In this document: positions 1-5,836 of the stretch, in pieces
Numbering within the stretch: the first letter of the stretch is position 1
How the letters are laid out: each line of letters opens with the position of its first letter
NCBI RefSeq assembly: GCF_011601265.1
Contig: NZ_JAAOLX010000002.1
Span: 124,001-188,000, forward strand
Reading direction: 5' to 3'
DNA from: Iodobacter violaceini
GTDB lineage: Bacteria > Pseudomonadota > Gammaproteobacteria > Burkholderiales > Chitinibacteraceae
DNA: 64,000 nucleotides
The notes under the pieces: generated by a model
The model's database searches: none
Told to the model about the DNA's origin: nothing
The model's input: the letters and a program-made list of their open reading frames with translations, nothing else
Position numbers and translations under genes: made by a program

Positions 1-1228
1 TTTTTTTAATGACATCTTCTAAATCAACCGGCTTACCCGAAAAGCCCAATGCCTCCCTGATAGATGCAGTACCTGACGCATCCATTGCAGCAACGCCCGA
101 CTTATAGAGAGCGCTATCAAGCAATTCTTTACGATCTTTTTCTTCCAAGCATTTCTCATGCCACGCCAGCCGCGCAATCTCGCATGTAGCAGGATCGGAA
201 TTTACACATTTAAAAGCCTCACAAGACGCACTTAAACTTGCGGCACTACTTGCTGATGATGCAGACGTACCACTAGCAGGCAAACGGGTGCCCGTGCCAG
301 TTCCAGTGCCTGTTCCAGACGGGCCAGAAGGATCTTTAGGATCAGTAGGCTTAGGGTCCTTAGGATCTTCTGGCTTAGGGTCCCACTTGTCACAGTTGCC
401 GATGCACGCATCAGGCTTGGGCGATCCATCAGGATTAGGCGGGGACGGTGCTCCAGTTTTTAAACAGCGTTTAACCTCGCCGCCGCCATCACCCCAAGAT
501 ATCGTTCCAAAAGAAGTGCCTTCTGGACAGTCTTGAGGGCCGTTAGGCTCCTTTGGTTTGGGTGCGTCCGTCGGAAACGGTGCGCCATTCGGTTTGGGTG
601 CCCCCTCCTTCGCTGTACACTCTGAGCCTGAAAACTTCATCTGCATCCGCATATAAGCATTGCCAGCTGTATCCCCAACAACATTACCCCCCGCGGAATT
701 TTTAATAGGCGGACCATTTGCTACAGTTTCGCAACTCTCAATACATGTCGGAAACCCTGATTTAGAAAATGAATTAAACGAACCTGAATCAAATAAAACA
801 GCCGCCCCACCTGTTGACGGCATTTTAACGCCTGGAATTGGGATGTTATAAATACCCGCGCTTTGATTTCTTTTATCATCACAAGTAGATTTAGTTTTAC
901 AAACAAGTCCTTCTTTTCGAATAAGCCCAGGCGGTGCTCCAGCATAATTGCAATGAAATGAATAATTCCTAACTAAAACCCATTCTTTATAATCAGGATG
1001 ATAGTAGTCACACGCGTAATATTCCATATCAGGCGTTGAACTTGCAAAAATAAAACGAGTTTTATAACCTGGCTTTTGAGCCGTGCAAAAAGGTACAATT
1101 TCTTCGTATGACAACGGTCCAGCACGCTCAGTATTTTTAGCAGGATAATCAGCAAAAGCTAATCCGCAGAGAAAATAAGCCAAAAGGCCAATAAACAAAC
1201 GACTAAAAAAAGTAATCCTTCCATTCAT
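1..1228 (-). CDS. TspB-like filamentous phage minor coat/adsorption protein (partial, runs off left edge)
   Basis: Open without a stop from the ATG at 1228 to base 1, at least 409 codons; the C-terminus is outside the window. Residues 1-26 look like a signal peptide ending in GLAFA. The N-terminal part has scattered cysteines (secreted, disulfide-bonded), then a Pro/Lys/Asp-rich linker (about residues 205-325) with DPK-type repeats and a GT run, then a Cys-containing segment (about 335-360) with the motif PATCEIARLAW. This layout recalls neisserial TspB proteins, which occupy the gene III (adsorption protein) position in inoviruses. It follows the major coat gene, where pIII is expected. Likely role: receptor binding and virion release at the phage tip. 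The family name is inference from motif and position. Confidence 0.72.
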   Translation of the reverse strand, partial: MNGRITFFSRLFIGLLAYFLCGLAFADYPAKNTERAGPLSYEEIVPFCTAQKPGYKTRFIFASSTPDMEYYACDYYHPDYKEWVLVRNYSFHCNYAGAPPGLIRKEGLVCKTKSTCDDKRNQSAGIYNIPIPGVKMPSTGGAAVLFDSGSFNSFSKSGFPTCIESCETVANGPPIKNSAGGNVVGDTAGNAYMRMQMKFSGSECTAKEGAPKPNGAPFPTDAPKPKEPNGPQDCPEGTSFGTISWGDGGGEVKRCLKTGAPSPPNPDGSPKPDACIGNCDKWDPKPEDPKDPKPTDPKDPSGPSGTGTGTGTGTRLPASGTSASSASSAASLSASCEAFKCVNSDPATCEIARLAWHEKCLEEKDRKELLDSALYKSGVAAMDASGTASIREALGFSGKPVDLEDVIKK

Positions 1229-1303
1229 ATCAACCCCTGATCATTTTGTCTGAGCGCCCGTGCGCCGCAAGCGTCGCCCAGTCGCTCATACAAAATTTAG
1301 GCG

Positions 1304-1328
1304 AAAAAAGAGCGGCAAAAAGCCGCCC
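1304..1328 (-). terminator. Terminator after the major coat gene
   Basis: On the minus strand a 7-bp stem (1322-1328 with 1310-1316, one G-U pair) with a T5 loop is followed by six T (1309-1304). It starts 16 bases past the coat gene stop and separates it from the TspB-like gene, as the central terminator after gene VIII does in Ff phages. Confidence 0.75.
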
Positions 1329-1343
1329 ATTAATGCAAAAAAA

Positions 1344-1550
1344 TTACAAGGCTTTTTGTGCCCACTTAAACACTTTAATACCCACTGCAATAGAAAGAGC
1401 GGCAATACCAATTAAACCAACGGCCTTTTGAGCTTCGCCCAATTCAGCAATGGCAGCAGTAATATCAACAGCCGCAAATGCAGGCGCTGTTACTACAGTA
1501 CCAGCAACAACTAAAACAACACGGGAAGCACGTTTGAAAAAGTTATTCAT
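1344..1550 (-). CDS. Filamentous phage major coat protein (pVIII-like)
   Basis: A 68-residue precursor. Residues 1-26 form a typical signal peptide (basic start NNFFKRASR, hydrophobic core, cleavage after APAFA). The mature protein of about 42 residues has a short acidic amphipathic N-terminus, one membrane segment (VGLIGIAALSIAVGIKVF) and a basic tail (KWAQKAL), the layout of inovirus pVIII, whose positive C-terminus packs against the DNA inside the virion. It overlaps the preceding 73-residue ORF by 8 bases and is followed by a terminator, so it probably is the most abundant transcript of the cluster. Identification rests on architecture and position. Confidence 0.85.
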   Translation of the reverse strand: MNNFFKRASRVVLVVAGTVVTAPAFAAVDITAAIAELGEAQKAVGLIGIAALSIAVGIKVFKWAQKAL

Positions 1551-1764
1551 TTAAATCTCCACTTTGGTTAACTGTCTTAATCAAGACACGAAAAAAGTAG
1601 GCAATTGCCCACAATAGCGCAACAGCCGCAACAACCGGCTTTGCATCCTCAATAGTCCAATCCATTACTGAACCAGACGTAATTACATATTGGCAACTGG
1701 TCGCCACATTAGACGCAATTTGCAACAATCCATCGGTGCGAATTGAAACGCATTGTTGAATCAT
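1543..1764 (-). CDS. Small inovirus membrane protein, probable minor coat protein
   Basis: 73 residues with no clear signal peptide, a hydrophilic N-terminal half containing two cysteines, and one hydrophobic segment near residues 43-62 (PVVAAVALLWAIAYFFRVLI) followed by a short polar tail. It overlaps the upstream 49-codon ORF (ATGA-type overlap at 1761-1764) and the downstream coat gene, so translation is probably coupled. Gene order suggests a pVII/pIX-type minor coat protein or another structural membrane protein. There is no sequence motif I can name. Confidence 0.6.
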   Translation of the reverse strand: MIQQCVSIRTDGLLQIASNVATSCQYVITSGSVMDWTIEDAKPVVAAVALLWAIAYFFRVLIKTVNQSGDLNE

Positions 1765-1910
1765 TTTAAATGCAACGCTTTAGAAAGCTCAGAAATAGCA
1801 TTTTCCATATCCTCAATCTCACGCTTAAAACCAGCGGATAAAGCAATGCCATCTTCATCAGTTCTATCGACATAACGCGAAAAACGTTCACGATAATCTG
1901 CAATAGCCAT
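1761..1910 (-). CDS. Small hypothetical phage protein, 49 aa
   Basis: ATG at 1910, stop TGA at 1763-1761 overlapping the ATG of the next gene. The product begins MAIADYRERFSRYV and is charged and probably helical (EIEDMENAISELSKAL), with no membrane segment. It starts 3 bases after the replication gene stop, so it sits in a tightly packed phage operon in which every junction overlaps or nearly does. Function unknown; a small regulatory or accessory replication role is possible. The support is packing and reading-frame continuity only. Confidence 0.6.
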   Translation of the reverse strand: MAIADYRERFSRYVDRTDEDGIALSAGFKREIEDMENAISELSKALHLK

Positions 1911-1913
1911 ATG

Positions 1914-3119
1914 TCACCCATTAACCAATTTGAGAACCTTCACATCATTAGCCGCAAATTGAGTCATGCGGGTTTGATGATCCCAATACCATGCTGGAGG
2001 CTCATTAATTGCCTGTATATCAATTACTTTAATTACAGCAGTAAACGTTTCAGAACCTTTTAAAGGCTCAGATATATCAATTCCATACTCGCGCAAAACT
2101 TTGGCATATCTAAAAAAAGTAGCTCTGGATAAATGTGTACGGACATCTTCACCGCGCAAATACGCGAGAGCCGCCATTTTTGGCCCTGATGCAATATCTA
2201 ATGTATCGAAATCAATTCGTGTAATGTCGTCACGGACACGCCCAAGAATTGGCATTACATGCTCATCAAATAAATCATTTAATTTTTGCATCGTGATATC
2301 ACCCATAAAGCGGAGTTGTGAGTCCCGAAGTAATAAACGCCCTGCCTCAAGCTCAAAACGGATCACACCATTTTTTAAGCAATACTGATAAACAGGATCA
2401 TTTATTACTTCTTCGCGTGTGCGGCCATGAGTTCGAGCGTGATCAAGCATTTCTTGAGCTTTAATGTATGCCTTTAAATAGACACGGCCGCCCTTTCTGC
2501 CCCATGACATAGTTGATTCACCAGAGCGCGAGCGCTTCACGTGAGATTTTGATTGTGTTGCAAGCCAGTCAATTGCCGCCTGTGCATTTGCTGCCGAGCC
2601 AGTATTGTAATTTTTCGTTAAATGCAACATTGAAACCGTTGCACCGCTCCACTGATCCAATAGGCCATTATCAATATCGTATTGCGACGGGTTTGGATTT
2701 ACTGCGTAATCCCCAGCATGAAATGCTGGCAAACCGTATAAAGCTAAAAACTCATTCGCCTTACGAATTGTTTCTTCAAAATTGTAATTAAATAAATTGT
2801 CAGGACGATCAAAACGGCCAACATTGCCTGAAAACTCAACACGACTACCATCACAACGCAACATCAAGCCGGATGAGAACGAGCCCTCATGATGAACACG
2901 AGAGTGCGAATACCACTCCTCTTCATCATCAATTTTCATTGTTGCAAGGTCGCGGCCGTACTTCACAACAAAGCCAGAATCAACATAAGGCAGTGAAAAA
3001 TCACTATTGGCCGGTAAATTTTCGTTGTCACGCAATACAGAAAAAGGCCCTAAAAACTCTACATTTTTAGAGAAATCTGACTGTGAAAGTGTGATCCAAT
3101 CGATAAAAACACCAGACAT
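1914..3119 (-). CDS. Phage/plasmid replication protein, gene II/X family
   Basis: 401 residues beginning MSGVFIDWITLSQ. The pattern of an N-terminal beta-rich domain (DWITLSQ; RCDGSRVEFSGNVGRF), a central GDYAVNP segment and a KGGRVYLKAYIKAQEM block matches the II/X replication initiators of inoviruses (Phage_CRI/Phage_X type), which nick the double-stranded form to start rolling-circle replication. Length is typical of full-size pII. A GAGGTG ribosome site lies just before the start. It lies between the ssDNA-binding gene and the coat genes. An internal start making a pX-like short product is possible but cannot be shown here. Confidence 0.82.
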   Translation of the reverse strand: MSGVFIDWITLSQSDFSKNVEFLGPFSVLRDNENLPANSDFSLPYVDSGFVVKYGRDLATMKIDDEEEWYSHSRVHHEGSFSSGLMLRCDGSRVEFSGNVGRFDRPDNLFNYNFEETIRKANEFLALYGLPAFHAGDYAVNPNPSQYDIDNGLLDQWSGATVSMLHLTKNYNTGSAANAQAAIDWLATQSKSHVKRSRSGESTMSWGRKGGRVYLKAYIKAQEMLDHARTHGRTREEVINDPVYQYCLKNGVIRFELEAGRLLLRDSQLRFMGDITMQKLNDLFDEHVMPILGRVRDDITRIDFDTLDIASGPKMAALAYLRGEDVRTHLSRATFFRYAKVLREYGIDISEPLKGSETFTAVIKVIDIQAINEPPAWYWDHQTRMTQFAANDVKVLKLVNG

Positions 3120-3156
3120 TTGTCACCTCAAAACCAGCACTGAAAATTGCAAAAAA

Positions 3157-3171
3157 GTCTCAACTTGAGAC
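3157..3171. repeat. 15-bp perfect palindrome between ssb and rep genes
   Basis: GTCTCAACTTGAGAC has 7-bp arms around a single C. It sits 38 bases upstream of the replication gene, next to a hairpin terminator (3175-3200). It could be a binding site for the phage repressor or replication protein. Its TCTCAA/TTGAGA half-sites partly resemble the TTCTC/GAGAA cores of the operators at 3609-3659. Confidence 0.5.
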
Positions 3172-3200
3172 AAAAGACGGGTATTACTAGCAACCCGTCT
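3171..3200 (-). terminator. Hairpin terminator after phage ssb gene
   Basis: An 8-bp perfect stem AGACGGGT/ACCCGTCT (3200-3193 with 3182-3175 on the minus strand) with a 10-base loop, then TTTTG. It lies 15 bases after the ssDNA-binding gene stop and before the replication gene, so it may lower transcription into rep. Confidence 0.6.
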
Positions 3201-3214
3201 CTCAACCCGACGCG

Positions 3215-3517
3215 CTAAGCGCTCTTCAAAACCGGCTCAGACACACCCACAACAATCGGGACCAACCGGCCAGCAAACTGGGTCATATCTGTGACTAGTT
3301 CCACATGTGCCGGAAACCGAATATTTGCAAACTGAGAAATGCAATCCGCAGTCGCACCAATCTGAACAATCTCAAAACCAAAACCGCGCTTGGAAAATGC
3401 GTCACTTGATACGTTTTCAACCGGCACAAGCGTGTTGATATTGCACATCGCGTATGGTTTGCCCGTTTTCTTTGCAATGCCTTTCATTTCAGAAATGCCG
3501 ACGACGAATGCTTTCAT
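3215..3517 (-). CDS. Filamentous phage single-stranded DNA-binding protein (gene V-like)
   Basis: 100 residues starting MKAFVVGISEMKGIAKKTGKPY, the compact beta-rich start of inovirus ssDNA-binding proteins that coat the displaced strand and switch it from replication to packaging. AGGA lies 8 bases before the ATG. It is the first gene of the leftward phage operon, facing the regulator gene across the operator region, and is followed by a hairpin terminator. It ends with a hydrophobic stretch (RLVPIVVGVSE) rather than an acidic tail, unlike cellular SSB. Assigned from size, N-terminal pattern and position. Confidence 0.72.
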   Translation of the reverse strand: MKAFVVGISEMKGIAKKTGKPYAMCNINTLVPVENVSSDAFSKRGFGFEIVQIGATADCISQFANIRFPAHVELVTDMTQFAGRLVPIVVGVSEPVLKSA

Positions 3518-3607
3518 GGTTTATTTCCTGTTGGTTTTGGTCGAAAGTGGTAGGAATCAATTCGGGATTTCGTGGAATACCCAGTAAAATAGAATTCATC
3601 CAATCAC

Positions 3608-3659
3608 CTGTTCTCAACCGAGAACAGACGGAACGAATTGTTGTTCTCAGTAAAGAACA
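3608..3659. promoter_or_regulatory. Twin operators between divergent phage genes
   Basis: Two 18-bp sites share the form TGTTCTC-N4-GAGAACA. The first (3609-3626) is perfect and extends by C/G to 20 bp (3608-3627); the second (3642-3659) has one mismatch in an arm. Their centres are 33 bp apart, about three helical turns, so bound dimers would lie on the same face. They lie upstream of both the leftward ssb operon and the rightward regulator gene and are probably the repressor sites controlling both. Confidence 0.75.
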
Positions 3660-3674
3660 TTGTCAATAGGAAAA

Positions 3675-4082
3675 ATGATGAAGCTTGTAATTGACTACGC
3701 GGATGACGCGAAAGAAAAGCTAGGAATGACGACAGATTCAGACCTAAGCAAACACCTAGGCGGCAGTCGTGGCTTGGTTACACAGTGGAGAACAGAAGGG
3801 AAAGTGCCGGATGATTACTATTGCATCCGAATTGGACAAATACTTGGAATTGATCCGCTAATTGTGATCAGTGCCGCCAATTTTCAGCGTGAAAAGTCAG
3901 TTGATCGCAAGGCGTTTTGGGAAAATTTCAATTCGGGCCGTACTGGAAAGGTACTAGGAACGGCCCTGATAGTGGGGATGATTGCAACGCTCTCCCCTGA
4001 AGGAGTGCAAGCTAAAACTAGGCATAACTTACATCAAACTGAACACAATAGTGTATATTATGTAAAGTTAAATACGTCCTAA
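3675..4082 (+). CDS. Phage regulator with N-terminal HTH and C-terminal hydrophobic segment (DUF3693-like)
   Basis: ATG at 3675 (a second at 3678) after AATAGG is preferred over the TTG at 3660, which overlaps the second operator. The product is 135 residues. Residues about 12-60 form a helix-turn-helix region (SDLSKHLGGSRGLVTQWR) of the kind seen in small inovirus regulators and DUF3693 proteins. Residues about 95-115 are hydrophobic (VLGTALIVGMIATLSPEGVQ), a possible membrane anchor. It is transcribed away from the phage genes across two palindromic operators, as expected for the lysogeny repressor. The final codons overlap the dif-like sequence, so the C-terminal tail may depend on the integration site. 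Confidence 0.7.
   Translation: MMKLVIDYADDAKEKLGMTTDSDLSKHLGGSRGLVTQWRTEGKVPDDYYCIRIGQILGIDPLIVISAANFQREKSVDRKAFWENFNSGRTGKVLGTALIVGMIATLSPEGVQAKTRHNLHQTEHNSVYYVKLNTS
4041..4068. other. dif-like site, probable prophage attachment junction
   Basis: TGTATATTATGT at 4052-4063 is identical to the central region plus the start of the XerD arm of enterobacterial and neisserial dif, and is followed by AAAGT where dif has TAAAT. The XerC side is divergent except for ATA. Inoviruses without an integrase commonly integrate at dif by host XerC/XerD, and phage-like genes end here. Only one copy is in the window; the partner would lie left of base 1. Confidence 0.6.
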
Positions 4083-4446
4083 CTACAAGCAGCACTCTCC
4101 ATGTCAATCCATGCCTCAACTCTTTAGACACAAGGCTTAAATGGCGAGACTTTGATGGTTGCGCAAGTCAATCTTTTCACTACAGTTGCGTAAACCCTGC
4201 ATATTGAGCTCAATCTGTTTCTCTTTTAATCGATAAGCGCTGTTAGTTTAAATTCGCTCGCCTGTGTTTTTATGCTGAATTTTTCTATAAATAAGGGGTG
4301 TCAGGCGTTTGTTTTTTATGTTTTATTGAGCCTTTTTCAGTGCGCTGTAAAAATTACTCAGACTTAAATGCCCCGCCATGCCTTTGTTCTATTGGGGTTT
4401 GTAGTTGTCAATGCATGACCCAGGGTAAAAGCCACACATTCAAAAC
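4083..4446. other. Non-coding stretch between prophage end and chromosomal genes
   Basis: I find no convincing ORF, RNA gene or repeat. The sequence is AT-rich with poly-T runs. It holds no integrase or transposase remnant. Confidence 0.4.
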
Positions 4447-4476
4447 GTGACAACTGACACATTCAGTCACTAAAAT
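4447..4476 (+). promoter_or_regulatory. Probable promoter with palindrome in the spacer
   Basis: GTGACA (4447-4452) and TAAAAT (4471-4476) are separated by 18 bp, and the spacer opens with the inverted repeat ACTGA-N5-TCAGT (4453-4467). A protein bound there would block polymerase. The downstream gene encodes a likely ribbon-helix-helix protein, so autoregulation is plausible. Confidence 0.45.
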
Positions 4477-4506
4477 GGCGTCCGCCTTAAATGATCACAA
4501 AGTAAT

Positions 4507-4791
4507 ATGCGTCAGATCGAAGATACTAAAACTGCTGAGTTACCCGGCATGCCGACGGCCAAGAGACGTGGACGCCCTCCTCTTGGGGAGCGCGCCATGA
4601 CAGCTGCTGAGCGCCAGAGAGCAAGCAGAAAAGCCCGTTTTCAGGCGGGTTTAAAAAATATGAGTTTAACAACGCCCGTGCAATTTAATGCAATGGTGGA
4701 TATTGCAACGCGTGAAAAGCTAAAGCGTGTTGCTGCAGAACAGGGTTTAACGATGGGGCAATTGCTGGATCGTCTGATTGAACAACTCTGA
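4507..4791 (+). CDS. Small DNA-binding protein with AT-hook-like and ribbon-helix-helix-like parts
   Basis: 94 residues. RRGRPPLGE near residues 20-28 is an AT-hook-like basic motif. The C-terminal 45 residues (MSLTTPVQFNAMVDIA... GLTMGQLLDRLIEQL) have the strand-helix-helix pattern of ribbon-helix-helix repressors. The combination resembles the YbfE/LexA-regulated small protein family of enterobacteria, though I see no LexA box upstream. No good Shine-Dalgarno precedes the ATG. It is a single-gene unit ending at a strong bidirectional terminator. Function is inferred as transcription regulation. Confidence 0.6.
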   Translation: MRQIEDTKTAELPGMPTAKRRGRPPLGERAMTAAERQRASRKARFQAGLKNMSLTTPVQFNAMVDIATREKLKRVAAEQGLTMGQLLDRLIEQL

Positions 4792-4807
4792 TCAATCTTT
4801 TAGCCAT

Positions 4808-4837
4808 AAAAAAAGACACCTTGCGGTGTCTTTTTTT
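4808..4837. terminator. Bidirectional terminator
   Basis: A 13-bp stem (4808-4820 with 4825-4837) has a GACACC/GGTGTC core, a 4-base loop and A7/T7 flanks. It serves the convergent genes ending at 4791 and 4854. Confidence 0.9.
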
Positions 4838-4853
4838 ATTTAAAACGGATTGG

Positions 4854-5420
4854 TTATGCGGATGCTTTTGTAGCAACAACTTTTGCGCCCGCTTCAGCTG
4901 CATTTACAGTTGCGCTGACTAATTCGGATGCAATTTTTTGGCTTGTTTTAGAAACGGCGTCATAGGTATTGCTGGCTGTTTCAACAACATTACGCAGTGC
5001 ATTAACTGCCACACCTGAGCCTGCTGGTGCGTTTTCAGTAGCTTTATCTAAAGTAGCCAGCAAGTTTTTGTTGAATTCTAAAACTTGTTCTTCGATCAGG
5101 CTGTTTAATTCTTGCTGTGTAGCGCTTGCAGCGTCAAATACATTGCGTGCAACTGCCAGGCTTTTTTCAACAGAAGGCTGTGCAAGCTGGCGCTGGAAAG
5201 CGACCAAACCTTGAACATCTTTTACAGCAGACAATGTTTTAGTGGTTTCTGCATTTTCAGCGATTAAATCGCGGGTAATGCCAATTTGCAGGTTAACTAA
5301 ACGTTCTACACTGCTCAGTGCGATATTTGTAAGGCGCAGGGATTTTTCCAGATTAGCCTGGCCAAAATCAGCAAATTGCTTAGGGTTGAATTGTGGGGCT
5401 TTAAACAGGTCTTTGAACAT
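4854..5420 (-). CDS. phaP: Phasin family protein (PHA granule surface)
   Basis: 188 residues from the ATG at 5420, chosen because GGAG lies 8 bases upstream and the product then starts MFKDLFKAPQFNPKQFADF, typical of phasins; an upstream in-frame start at 5450 would cut into a regulatory repeat. The rest is almost all helical and Ala/Val-rich (Phasin_2 type) with no membrane segment. Phasins coat polyhydroxyalkanoate granules in the cytoplasm and control their size. The gene is monocistronic with a clear promoter flanked by TGCA-type repeats, as expected for PhaR-regulated phasins. A PhaM-like granule protein is encoded at 11733. Confidence 0.88.
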   Translation of the reverse strand: MFKDLFKAPQFNPKQFADFGQANLEKSLRLTNIALSSVERLVNLQIGITRDLIAENAETTKTLSAVKDVQGLVAFQRQLAQPSVEKSLAVARNVFDAASATQQELNSLIEEQVLEFNKNLLATLDKATENAPAGSGVAVNALRNVVETASNTYDAVSKTSQKIASELVSATVNAAEAGAKVVATKASA

Positions 5421-5434
5421 GGTGGTTTCTCCGG

Positions 5435-5510
5435 TTGTGCAGTGCAACAATGCAATTCATTATGGAGGCATTACCCGCCCGGAGTCAAACCATTTTGTGC
5501 AGTGCAGCAA
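5435..5510 (-). promoter_or_regulatory. Phasin promoter flanked by two TGCA-type repeats
   Basis: On the minus strand, TTGACT (5488-5483) and CATAAT (5464-5459) are 18 bp apart. Two copies of TTGTGCAGTGCARCAA (plus-strand reading; 15 of 16 bases identical) lie at 5495-5510, just upstream of the -35 box, and at 5435-5450, just downstream of the -10 box, exactly 60 bp apart. The placement fits repressor sites; PhaR, which binds TGC/GCA-rich sites at phasin promoters, is the obvious candidate. Confidence 0.65.
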
Positions 5511-5539
5511 AATATACGGAATGCCCTGCAAAAAATACA

Positions 5540-5713
5540 CTAAGCCTTTGTATCTAAAAGGCTTCCAAGCCCGGAAGGATTGTTGTATTTTGGCGCTTCA
5601 GGTACAGCGCTGAGTAAACTTAAGGCAGATTGCGCCTGTATATCCATCGATTTTTTAGCCATCATCAGTGCCGCTGTATTTTGCACTGTGGCGCTGCTTG
5701 CAGAAACTTCCAT
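5540..5713 (-). CDS. YjfB family putative motility protein
   Basis: 57 residues from the ATG at 5713, preceded by GAGGTG; the GTG- or ATG-type extension upstream has no ribosome site. The start MEVSASSATVQNTAALMMAKKSMD and the small size fit the YjfB family, small proteins often found with flagellar genes and annotated as putative motility proteins. Biochemical role unknown. It stands alone, divergent from dnaE. Confidence 0.6.
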   Translation of the reverse strand: MEVSASSATVQNTAALMMAKKSMDIQAQSALSLLSAVPEAPKYNNPSGLGSLLDTKA

Positions 5714-5836
5714 AAAACACCTCACAGCAAGGATTTAGTGGCCTTATTCTAGCACTCAGAGGGGCGATATGCTGTGTGAAATGATCTGTGCGATGTTTCC
5801 CGTGGCTCAAAGCGCGATGAGTGATAAAATGCCGCG

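Noticed and set aside
288-536. 82-codon plus-strand ORF with VPVPVPVP
   Set aside because: Antisense shadow of the repetitive linker of the TspB-like gene.
3608-3659. LexA (SOS) box at the phage operators
   Set aside because: The outer CTGT/ACAG pairs are 12 bases apart, not the 8 of the enterobacterial box, and the two sites share a longer own consensus.
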